Shown here: positions 54,544-64,000 of the stretch, piece after piece
Numbering within the stretch: the stretch's first letter is position 1
How the letters are laid out: each line of letters starts with the position of its first letter
NCBI GenBank assembly: GCA_946894095.1
Contig: OX335660.1
Coordinates: forward strand, 13,335,001-13,399,000
From: Incurvaria masculella
Taxonomy: Eukaryota; Arthropoda; Insecta; Lepidoptera; Incurvariidae
Reading direction: 5' to 3'
DNA: 64,000 nucleotides
Program-made: the position numbers and the translations under genes
The notes under the pieces: model-generated
Databases searched by the model: none
What the model was told of the DNA's origin: nothing
What the model saw: the letters and a program-made list of their open reading frames with translations, nothing else

Positions 54544-54919
54544 TTAAGAACGGCCCGTAAGCTATGCTCCCCATACAAACGTAGTTTACTAATCATTTGG
54601 AAACCGCTATTCCAATTAAATTGATATTTAATATCTAATATCAGGTAACAAATATCTGTGTCTGCATGCCTTTGTTTTTTTGAAAAATCCAAACCGAATA
54701 AAATGAAAGCAAAAAGAAAATCTTCATACGAATTTTGTTTTCTCTATGGTTTGACCCAGAATACATTTACCGAAAAAACAAAGGCATGCAGACACAGATA
54801 TTTGTAGCCTAATATTAGATACCAAATATCAAGTAAGTTGGACCATCGGTTTTCAAATGATTAGTAAACTACGTTTGTATGGGAGGCGAAATTTTCAGGT
54901 GCTTACGGGCCGACCTTAA
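54544..54919. repeat. MITE T2, complete, with arms of about 170 bp
   Basis: TTAA at 54544-54547 and 54916-54919. The left arm ('gaacggcccgtaagc', 'cccatacaaacgtagttta', 'ggcatgc'-like text 'tgtgtctgcatgcctttg') is mirrored by the right arm ('caaaggcatgcagacacaga', 'ggtcggcccgtaagc' inverted). Centre 'aatcttcatacgaattttg'. No ORF. Confidence 0.88.
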
Positions 54920-55284
54920 GGATGTTCCGACCCATACAATGTTTTTTTTACACAGAACGCAAAAGTATTGCACTTTAAGGCACGAATTCGTCAAAAATAT
55001 TAAATATAGCCATAGTAGTTATAGCGAAAACATATTCACAATTTCAGGTTTAATGGTTTCGTTGTAATTGCCGATTAGAAGTTTTACACCGTTAGATGGC
55101 GCTGTTAAATAAAAAAATGTATTTAAATAAATTGTAACAAAACCAATAATCCTGAAATGGTGAAATTGTTTTCGCTGCAAATAATATGACTATATTAAAC
55201 TTTTATTATTAATTCGTGGCTTAAAGTGCAACACTTTTTGCGTTATGTGTGCAAATAACTTTATATGGGTCGGAACAGCCTTAA
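54916..55284. repeat. MITE T3, complete, with arms of about 165 bp
   Basis: Starts TTAAGGATGTTCCGACCCAT and ends 'tatgggtcggaacagccttaa'-like text at 55284 (shown shortened: 'gggtcggaacagccttaa'). Arms share 'gcacttta', 'aatatagcc'/'aatatagtc' and 'atttcaggttta'-like blocks in inverted order. Its left TTAA (54916-54919) is the right TTAA of T2. Confidence 0.88.
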
Positions 55285-55644
55285 TAACGAAACATGGCCA
55301 CGTTTTGAATACGACAATGGGCTTGCAATTGATTTGTAATAAGCGTCACTAATAACGGTGACGAAAAATACGATTTCATAGCCAATTGGACCTGACTTCA
55401 AAATTTATACGAACAGATAATTTCCACTCGCAAATCCGATATCCTCGAAGCTAACTCCTGTTAACATTCGTCGTAGCTGACTCCTGTTAAAAGTCGTGCA
55501 TAACTTCCTATCCTTCCCCAAGATCCATGTTAAGTAAAGTTATAAGGAACCCATTAACAGTATTTTTTCGGGACATTATTGAAATTGATCTGACAGATTG
55601 ATGTTTTAATGGGCGCATTGGAACATTTTTATTAGTAAGGCTCC
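55285..55644. other. No feature recognised
   Basis: AT-rich link between MITE T3 and the satellite array. A short repeated phrase 'gctgactcctgttaa'/'gctaactcctgttaa' occurs at about 55450-55490. Confidence 0.5.
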
Positions 55645-56722
55645 AAAAGAGACTATTTTTCTCAAACAAAGTAAATCATCTTCATAATATTTTTGTTTTT
55701 TGAAAGGATTCTGATGCGACTAGTCATCTCAACCACAGTACAATCATCTGCATAAGATGATATTTTCGTTTCTAAGGTTCCTGATGCGACTAGTCATCTC
55801 AACCAAGGTAAAATCATCAGCACAAGATATTTTTATTTATAAGGTTCCTGATGCGACTAGTCAAGTCAACCGCAGTAAAATCATCTTCATAATACTTTTG
55901 TTTTTTGAAAGGTTTCTGATGCGACTAGTCGTCTTAACCACAGTAAAATCATCTGCATAAGATGATATTTTCATTTCTAAGGTTCCTGATGCGACTAGTC
56001 ATCTCAACCAAGGTAAAATCATCAGCACAAGATATTTTTATTTATAAGGTTCCTGATGCGACTAGTCAAGTCAACCGCAGTAAAATCATCTTCATAATAC
56101 TTTTGTTTTTTGAAAGGTTTCTGATGCGACTAGTCATCTTAACCACAGTAAAATCATCTGCATAAGATGATATTTTCATTTCTAAGGTTCCTGATGCGAC
56201 TAGTCATCTCAACCAAGGTAAAATCATCAGCACAAGATATTTTTATTTATAAAGTTCCTGATGCGACTAGTCACGTCAACCGCAGTAAAATCATCTTCAT
56301 AATACTTTTGATTTTTGAAAGGTTCCTGATGCGACTAGTCATCTCAACCACAGTAAAATCATTTGCATAAGATATTTTTATTGGTAAGATTCCTGATGCG
56401 ACTAGTCATCTCAACCACAGTGAAATCATCTGCATAAGATATTTCCATCTGTAAGATTCCTGATGCGACTAGTCATCTCAACCACAGTAAAATCATCAGC
56501 ACAAGATATTTTTATTTGTAAGGTTCCTGATGCGACTAGTCACCTCAACCGCAGTAAAATCATCTTCATAATATTTTTGTTTTTTTAAAAAGGTTCCTGA
56601 TGCGACTAGTCATCTCAACCACAGTAAAATCATCTACATAAGATATTTTTTTAGTAAGGTTTCAGATGCGACTATTTATCTCAACCACAGTAAAATCATC
56701 TCCACAAGATGTTTTTATTAAG
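55645..56722. repeat. Satellite-like array, 15 units of 66-70 bp, 205-bp higher order
   Basis: 'gcgactagtc' or a variant starts at 55716, 55786, 55853, 55921, 55991, 56058, 56126, 56196, 56263, 56331, 56398, 56465, 56532, 56602 and 56668. Spacings 70-67-68 repeat three times, giving a 205-bp three-unit period from 55716 to 56331; later units are less regular. Each unit has 'ggttcctgatgcgactagtc', 'caaccacagtaaaatcatc' and an AT-rich link. ATG-to-stop frames of 67 codons recur every 205 bp but are closed before the next unit, so no long protein exists. Confidence 0.95.
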
Positions 56723-56739
56723 AAGTCTATCCGTATTTA

Positions 56740-56990
56740 TCGATATGATCCATCCGCGCCCAAACAAATCGAGGTCCCCGCATCTCCAACGACCTTCGCC
56801 GTGGCGGATCTAAAGTTCGTCCTACACGACCGCAATCCTCGCCGTCCGGGACTCCTCCTTTTGTCCCCGGACGCCTCCGACCTTCCGAGGACGACGCCGG
56901 CCGTGTCGTTGACTCCACAAAATGTAAACCAGTTGCGTAACTTCGATTATAAACCACTTTTTACGCGGCGCCCCGTTTCCATGTAAAGGT
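56740..56990. other. GC-rich block at the satellite edge
   Basis: CpG-rich ('cgaccttcgccgtggcggat'). The plus-strand frame runs from the last satellite unit to 56986 without a known domain. Could be an exon-like or island remnant; not resolved. Confidence 0.35.
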
Positions 56991-58399
56991 TGATTGGGCC
57001 CGGCGTGCATTATTTATATTCGGGTTGCATCAACGCGCGGTATGTTGATGGACGCGATATTTTTGGACGATTCGTTACATAAAAGAAATGAATGAGCTTT
57101 GCATGTTAAATATAAATTTTTAATTTAATCTGCTAGACATCCAGGCATCCAAACGATTCCTCTTAAGCATATGTAATGTTCTGTGTTGCTTCATCTAGTG
57201 TAAATATTTATGTTCTACATTATGTGTTTTCGAGGGAAGCGTAGTGGAGGCAGGCGTAGCTTAATTTTAAATTATAATATTTTATTAATGTGTCATTGTA
57301 ACCTGTTCTCTGTTCTTCTCCAAAAAAATAAATAAATAAATAAATAAATAACATATTTTAGAATCGACAAGGAAACGAAGAGACGAATTTGAGACGCGAG
57401 GGCGAGTCGTCTCGTAACGCCATACAAAAACTTCTTATAAGTCCAAACGTAACTGATCATTGCTCGATCGTTTAAAACTTTCAAAGGAGATGTATCATTA
57501 TTATTGATAATAAAATTCTTTATTGCTTCCATTCACAAAGGTACATGCAAGGGCGGACTTATTGCCTAAAGACAATATCTTCGAATTATCAATGCAATTG
57601 TAAAAATACACGTTAATAAAATACATCGAGATTTCTAGCTTTGGTCAAAAAATTTACGAAATTCACATAGAAATTCACAAGTATTAAAACATTAAATGTA
57701 ACAACAGCTGTTTTCATTTCAATTATAGGAATGTCGGGTCATAAAATGAAGATATCACGTAGGTGGAAATACCTAATTAATCTATAAATATGTATGTATT
57801 ACTTAAGTCAATCCAGGGCTTCTAGTCTGGACTAAGAAGAGCATTGAGTTTAATGGCGAATACTAATACTAATAATAGTATTCCATGAAGAATTTGGCGT
57901 TACTATATACGACTGACTTTTCAATATTTGCAGTCGTTGTCTACAAGGCACGCTAAGCCTTAAAACATAAATTATGTATATTCTTAAATATACGTTTACA
58001 CAAGAAAACTCCTTTTCTTTGGTAAGAATGTCAAAACTACTTATCTACTCAATTATTTATCTGTAGATTGCGTATACCATTAGGCATTGACGTAATTAAG
58101 AATACATACATATGTTATTTTATCTTTAAAGACATGAGCGTATATCATGTTCGGTAATGAGGGAAGTTTCGAGTAGTTAGTCAATGTCCATTTGAACGTA
58201 CTTCAAATTTTCACTGATTACACTAAACTAAACATCTTACCACTTTTCCATCTCTGCACTTATCGCCCACTCAGCAATCCATAGGACGTTTAGGCTTAAA
58301 CAACGATTGACAGAAAAACCGTTATTAAAAGGCACATCCGTCTATTGATGAAGGCACTTAGGGATCTCCCATCAATTGAATATTCAATGCCACATCATT
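56991..58399. other. Unassigned, with a LINE 3' tail
   Basis: 57244-57351 ends 'ctgttcttctccaaaaaaat' followed by (AAAT)n, the look of a sense-strand LINE 3' end. The remainder is AT-rich and unrecognised. Confidence 0.45.
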
Positions 58400-58690
58400 A
58401 CGCATCCGATGCCCCGCGACGACGCACTCACGCACGGCGCGGCGCGGGGCGGCCGCCGCGGCTGTGTGCGTGCGCCGGTCGCGAGTGTGTCGCGTCCGTG
58501 TGTCGATGCGCGTGCGCCGTATTTACGCCGGCGACCCCTCCACCGCCGCCACTCATGCGCTGAGCGCGACCAAGAGCACACGTGCCTCCCGCCACCGCCA
58601 TCACGCACCCCCTACCTCCAGCGCGAACCGACCCGACGAGACACCCTCAGTTGACGCCCGCCGACCGGAGAGTGACAATGTGCCAGTGGT
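58400..58690 (+). promoter_or_regulatory. CpG-rich, promoter-like island
   Basis: Dense CpG ('cggcgcggcgcggggcggcc') in an AT-rich neighbourhood. An insect initiator match TCAGTT lies at 58647-58652 at its downstream edge. No TATA box is placed well, and a DPE match at +28 is not convincing. Direction is inferred from the splice donor downstream. Confidence 0.45.
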
Positions 58691-58836
58691 GTCACGAACG
58701 CTGTGTATAAACCTATTGTGCCGATCAGATTCATCGTAAAAGTGCAGACGTTTTGTGATGTTAATCTGAAGAGGAGTGGATCGCGATCAGCCCGGGAACA
58801 GCTGACAATTGAACCTGAGACCGACGACCAAACAAC
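58649..58836 (+). other. Possible non-coding first exon with GTAAGG donor
   Basis: From the initiator A (58649) to 'ccaaacaac' before 'gtaagg' (58837-58842), 188 bp. The donor fits the consensus well. No long ORF is present, so it would be 5' untranslated sequence. About 4.5 kb of mostly unique DNA follows, consistent with a first intron. Exon status is an inference. Confidence 0.4.
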
Positions 58837-59573
58837 GTAAGGACGCGTTCCTTGTTTACTTCCCACCGCTATCGCATTGGTTGACCAACATTTTTAAATA
58901 TGTTTATTGTAAACCATTTTTCTGGAGCCCTTTAATATCCATTGACAGTTTTACAGACAAAAATCTTTACCTAAAATACCCATCAATATTACCTACACAA
59001 ATTGCAGAAGATAGACGATCTAAATGTTATAAAAACTGTTTTCTTCGGAGTCCCTAATGTAAAATACCTACCACTCGTTCCATATTCTACGTAAACATCA
59101 GACATACAGACGTTCGGTGACATAATTATCGCAGAAATTACTTCCAAATGGCTGCAATTATTCCCCGCATGCATCTAGCCCCGGCTGGTGCCCGGGTCCC
59201 CGACCCAGATCTCACGCGCACCACCTCCGCCGCGACAATAGAGAGATCCGACCAAAACAATGCATGGCAATATCGCTCCTACCGTCGCGGGATAAGCTCA
59301 GAACTCGCGATTAGTCAAGTCTCTGTGAGCAGATCTCAAATCGGGACGCAAAGCAAAACAGCTGTGTGAACAACGCCGAACAAAAGGAGGATTCGACGAA
59401 ACAGAATCGAACAAAACACCGACGCCGTGAGCCAACCGAGCAAATAAACTATGATATCATTTCTGATGTTATCGCATCTCAGCGAGAACTGTATCACAAA
59501 AAAATTCACCGATCACATCCAAACGTAACGTTCGTACAAATGAGGATATTCGTGTATCCAATCCTATTTCGTT

Positions 59574-59622
59574 AGCGTCGTCTAAAAATATATTTATAAT
59601 ATATTTATTTTTAGACGACGCT
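59574..59622. other. Perfect 17-bp hairpin followed by T-run
   Basis: 'agcgtcgtctaaaaata' (59574-59590) and 'tatttttagacgacgct' (59606-59622) are exact inverses around a 15-base AT-only loop. A run of T follows directly (59622-59627). It could be a tiny MITE or a small structured RNA end; upstream Pol III boxes were not seen. Confidence 0.6.
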
Positions 59623-62600
59623 TTTTTCAATGTTATTGCACTTGCGCAGATCGTTTACGCACATACATAGCCCAGGTAGACAATTTGGTCAGAACTTCGT
59701 TGTCGCGACATAAATCTACGGAACCTAAAAACCTACTAAGTTTAGATAGCCACGTTGCTAGACACTCAAAACCTCGTTCGTCACACGTAGCACCAAACCA
59801 CGGCACATGCGAAATATTTGCCGGGGACTGTGGTATTCAGGCCACACGCACGGCGAAGTATTATGCTCGCGGAGCGGCCCGACCTCACGAACATGAAGTG
59901 ACACTTTAGGCCGTCACAATTCTTGCTCAAACATAATAAAATTAAATCTCTTCACGCTAGTAGAGCACGGCAATCTCCACGGACGCGTGCCGACGAATTA
60001 CGCACTACCTTCAGCAGGTTTCCAAACTGTCTCAATAGAAGCTGGCAGTCCAGAAGCTGACGTGACCCATATAGTGAATGTTTGTTTTTCCGGCATTCCA
60101 TTAGCACTCGTCCTTAGAACCAAAGACATCGCGGACGATAACGTCATTCGCTGATCTTAGCTGAATCAATAACAGTGTAGGCAGAAAGAAGCACCTGCTA
60201 AATTTTTTTGTTGAAAGTAAATATGAATTGGGCCTTACAAATAAGTGTTAGCAAAGCGAGGAACAGCTTCCGTGCATCAGCGTAATAGATTGAAATTGCT
60301 GTCTTCCGATCGCACTCGATAGCCTTCGCAAATGAAAGTGGTTTAAAAGGCCAATACACTATGAAAGCGGCAGTGTGCTTTCGTTATGACGCGATGACAT
60401 AAGCTCGCCTGGCCGTGTACGTATCGTCGACGTCTTTTAATTCAAGGGATAAGCGAATGTTCCCAGGCAGACAACCTAAACGTAAGACCTTCAGAATTTG
60501 CGAAAACCTTTGAAGAATTTATAAGCGAACTGCCTATTACTGATCTTGCAGTTCTCACGGCTGCGCAATCATAAACGGACGTGAACTTGTGAAAACAATA
60601 TAATTACTGAACAGTTAACAGAGTAACAACGATCACACGGCACGTCTTGACAATACAATATGCCCCTACTCACAAGCATGCATATAAAGGCATTATACAT
60701 TTAATAGAAGAATAAATGACAGCCTCGACGTTAATATCAATATTTAAATCCTCGACTGCGACAAATAATCTGCTGGTAATGGAAAAAATAAAAATACTTA
60801 GTTAGGCAATTCGACTGCAGCGAGCGACGGCCGTGTAACAACACCAGCACATTCCGACAAGGCAAAGATATCGTGGCACTCTTCGACCCGGGCCCACGCG
60901 GAAGCAGAAAGCTTTACGTTCTCATGACCAATAAAATAAACTAGTATTTGACTCAACGACACACTTACTATCGGGGCAGTAAGGACGGCAAATTCACGAC
61001 CGTTTTCTAAAATGACGAATAGTTAAACACGTCGGCACATCGGTGACCGTTATTGCCCGCGGCATAAATCCAGCGTCTTGTTTTAAGTAAATTATGAACG
61101 TAGTTTAAGTGTCCCGCCATGTTGGAATGTTGACATCTCTAATAAATGCTATAAACCTGCATAACAATAAAGCTTAAGCCATAAATTCCATCAATATGGG
61201 CCAAGGATCGACCCCGCGCAGAGTTCAAGTGAATCTTCGTACAATATCGATACCTACAAAGTTGCTTGCTTCCGAACAGAGAAGTGTTCGCGGAAAACCC
61301 TAGGCTTTTAGGCTGACGTCCTAGGCGACAGCCTTGATCGAGGTCGTTAAAAATACTGGTTCATTAGAAGATACGTACCGTTAGTCAGAGAACACTTCGA
61401 AACCGCTCAAATCGTCATTAGATATTGGGTTTAACAACATGCATTAACATCTGAGGCACGGTGATTTACTGTCGAATGAATCGTGATTTTCAAAATCAAC
61501 AGGATCCGCGTGCAGTCGGATAACAGTCGGAATTTTCCGCGGTCAAAGTTGGCGTTATCAAATGAAAATTAAATTTGTTTAGCTGAGTAAAGAAGCATAA
61601 CATGCATAATATTTGCATATTCTTTTAGAGCGTAAGATAGTAGAATTTATGTCGCATTAAGTCCGCATGCATACAATTTGCATTTGATAAAAACATTTAG
61701 CGCGAATGTTGTTGTTGAAGTAATAGAAGGGTGTATATTGTTTTGGACTTCTTCCCTGCATTGAATGTCTCTTATTTTCGCCATCAAATGTCAGGATGAC
61801 TCGATCATCAGAAACGCTGCGTTTAATAGGGGAAAAATACTGAACATTTCATAGAACGGAGATTGCTCAGCCATCGGGAGATAAGATCTGCAATTAAAAG
61901 GAAACTGCATCGCAAATTGCCGTTCTCGAAACCGTTCCGGCAACAATAGAGTGGATGATTAAAAATATCGATCTCGAAACAGAAAAACGCGGCGGGGTAC
62001 CAAAGGCGCTTTTTGCTTTCAAATGTCCCAATTCGAGCGAATCGCGATCATAGATCTATTACCGGGGCTCACCGCCACCACTGGTCGTGTCTGTGTGTTC
62101 AAATTCTAAAATCCTTTTTAGAAGGTACTTTGAAATACATTTCCATCACACTACCTCACATTGAATTTACGTAAATTACGTTAACATTAACTTCTTAAAG
62201 TCATGCAAATTAAGGAAAACATTTCAGTTTTGGAAACTCATGTTCGAAAATAATAAACATCGATGATTCTTTCATCATGAAATACTTAAATCTCCCCGAG
62301 TATTTTACATCATGCTGTCCCCAAATTTGTAAATTGTGCAGTGTTACTACTTATCAGTCGATCATATCATCTTAAAATTTCAACTAGACACTTATAGCTC
62401 ACTAGTAAAAACAAAGTTTCGGAACACCTGTTCACTTGGACTAACGCTCTGTACCACCATCAGCTGATGTTCGTAAACCATTTATAACATCGTCGGCGAC
62501 TCCAAAGTAAGCGAAATTACATTCATCACGACAAACATGTTATAAATAGCCACTTAAACATTGTTCATCTTGTCTATTACTGCCTTCGTCGACATCGTTT

Positions 62601-62739
62601 ATCATTGCCAAGCCGAATTCTTCAGTCGTGCTAACAGATATTAATTAATAGACCATGATCGTATCAAAATAAGAAGTGAAAAGGTCAAGAAGTCAGGTGG
62701 GAGTAGTTTAGAGTCGGTAGGTTGTATCAGTCACGGATA

Positions 62740-63160
62740 TCACTGTTTGACGTCATTTTTAAAAGTTGCATCGGGCAATTTTATAACATTAAGACGTGGG
62801 AAAAAAGACTCGTTATTAACTGCTCCTGCTCGTCCAAGCTCGTCCAAATCCGTCTGCCCAAAACCAAGATCAGTGATGACTAAACGCGAAATCATCTCAC
62901 ACGGAACTTCGACAATTATCATGTCAATAGATATTCAGCGGAACGTTCAACCGAAAATTTACGACATGCTACGCGCGTCGCCAAAATCTTCGGAGGTTTC
63001 CTATGCGTCACGCGTTCCTAACTCTGATTTAACGTATTCTATAAAAATAAAAGAAGTGATAGCCGTCCAAGTGTCCACTAAAAAGATGTACCCAAGTAAC
63101 GTAGACAAGTATAAAAAAGGGACTAAAACCATCGACCACACTTTCTTCAAATCCTCATGA
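62740..63160. other. Overlapping antisense open frames, unknown
   Basis: Plus strand: 137 codons at 62747-63160, starting 'MTSFLKVASGNFITLRRGKK'. Minus strand: 60 codons at 62922-62740 including 'ITDLGFGQTDLDELGRAGAV'. The minus-strand text reads more like a natural protein, the plus one is longer. I recognise neither. Region composition is not extreme, so the 414-bp open frame is mildly notable. Confidence 0.3.
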
Positions 63161-63436
63161 TGACCCCCAATGTTGTGACGATCACTCCGAGCATGTGTTC
63201 GGAGCGCCCATTGTGATCTGTTTCACTTGGCGACCGATATGAAAGCAAGGTCTGTGAAAACTACGCGATGGAGGAAAACAATGTACAAAGACACTATGTT
63301 TTTAGGTGTGTGGCAACGCGGGTGTCGCGCGCGAACAATGCCAGCATTCATTGCTAACTGTGAACGCTCCCAGCCGCTCTCAGGCAAGGTGGCTTGACAA
63401 GTTGGACACTTTTACCGGATCCGTTTTCAGTGACGA

Positions 63437-63745
63437 CTTAAGGCTCCAACTGAGTCCAGCGTTTAGCAAACAAACGATAATGGCGACCTCCGGAAGCATT
63501 GAGTTTGCGTTAGGGTTCATTGTTTTATGCACGTGAAAATCGTTTTCAGGCGAGCGAAATTTTTGTTTTTGATCTGTAAAGTCTACTTGTCAAAGTGAAT
63601 TAATATATTTTTCATGCTTATTCACTAGATAAATATGTGATCTTGCACCACAAAAAAGGATTTTTTTTAAATAATTTATAATTTCCAAGCGTCGGCTTGA
63701 AAACCCAGTAAAAACTTTGTATCCAATTGTGTATCAAGGTTTTCC
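63437..63745 (+). repeat. Dispersed repeat pair, copy 2
   Basis: Starts 'ttaaggctccaactgagtcc' and matches 20361-20670. The open frame here ends 'GSIEFALGFIVLCT' before TGA, the same peptide as the other copy with two changes. The start TTAAGG resembles the ends of MITEs T1 to T3, but no matching right end was found. Confidence 0.65.
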
Positions 63746-64000
63746 GTAGCATGTCAAACGTGGATTTATGTACCTAGAGACAGGACGCAGAGTGGGACCA
63801 ATTAAAAATGTAGACCACGGCTTCAGAAGACGCAGGTTATGGCAATTCGAAGCTTCATTTGCGCAGTAGTTTGATGATGACTGTTAAGTATTTATAATAC
63901 CATAAACTGCAATCCATTATCCCTCAGAGTGGGTGAGAAGCGCACTAGATTGCGGTAGAAAACTATTTTGATTGCATACGCTTTTCCGGCCGTTTAATTT

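Larger units (their letters stand above)
58843..63436. other. Largely unique DNA, possible first intron
   Basis: None of the repeat families of this window was found between about 58.85 and 63.4 kb, in contrast to the rest. There are many short frames but no recognisable exon. One perfect hairpin (59574-59622) and one overlapping ORF pair (62740-63160) stand out. Selection against insertions, as in regulatory introns, is one explanation. Confidence 0.4.

Noticed and set aside
55757..56370. Three nearly identical 67-codon ORFs
   Set aside because: They repeat with the 205-bp satellite block, are closed by stops and change frame from unit to unit (205 is not a multiple of three).
55716..56668. 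CRISPR-like spacing of a repeated motif
   Set aside because: The links between motifs are repeated too, not unique spacers; the context is an animal genome. It is a tandem satellite.
62747..63160. Annotating the 137-codon ORF as a gene
   Set aside because: No recognisable domain, and an equally protein-like frame lies on the other strand; kept only as an open question.
1..64000. Further mitochondrial, viral or bacterial insertions
   Set aside because: I looked for AT-rich stretches that read as other mitochondrial genes and for viral-type proteins and found only the cytochrome b fragment; a database search could still reveal diverged ones.

Overview
The window reads as intergenic or intronic DNA of an insect, most likely a lepidopteran. 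Reasons: AT-rich background with no long coding ORF, a dense layer of short non-autonomous repeats of kinds I know from moth and butterfly genomes, an insect-type mariner-like element, non-LTR retrotransposon tails, and a nuclear copy of mitochondrial cytochrome b that reads correctly only with the invertebrate mitochondrial code. No bacterial feature is present, and I could not identify any complete host gene.

Layout. 0-7 kb: a diverged 126-bp tandem repeat, small hairpin elements, the first tRNA-headed SINE, two head-to-tail copies of a hairpin-ended repeat called here element H, and a nest of SINE pieces. 9-16 kb: a (GAAA)n LINE tail, MITEs bounded by TTAA (families T1 and T4), a long-TIR MITE (family L) and a 1.09-kb near-perfect palindrome of two fused T1 copies. 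18-23 kb: a LINE ORF2 C-terminus split by a SINE and carrying an in-frame 30-bp expansion, a 24-bp minisatellite, and a nearly complete 1,297-bp DD41D-type Tc1/mariner element with TA duplications but a broken transposase. 24-28 kb: a SINE with a cytochrome b NUMT inside it, a second L MITE, tandem small MITEs and more SINEs. 28-43 kb: mostly unassigned AT-rich DNA with scattered SINE, H and T4 copies. 43-50 kb: LINE remains, six identical 101-bp tandem units, another T1 copy, an inverted SINE pair and a possible terminal exon on the minus strand. 50-57 kb: SINEs, MITEs T2 and T3 joined at one shared TTAA, and a 15-unit satellite with a 205-bp higher-order period. 58.4-58.9 kb: a CpG-rich promoter-like island followed by a possible non-coding first exon with a GTAAGG donor. 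59-63.3 kb: apparently unique sequence, possibly the first intron of that transcript.

The units that act together are parasitic. Two SINE families share body and tail but carry different Pol III-type heads (tRNA-like, and tRNA-like plus 5S-rRNA-like). They would depend on LINE machinery, and LINE ends are present here. Several TIR elements appear to use TTAA and often abut each other at one shared TTAA. I found no convincing new gene system. The best leads are the NUMT inside a SINE, the tRNA/5S composite SINE head, the shared-TTAA MITE chains, the T1 palindrome, the two recent tandem arrays and the two candidate exons.
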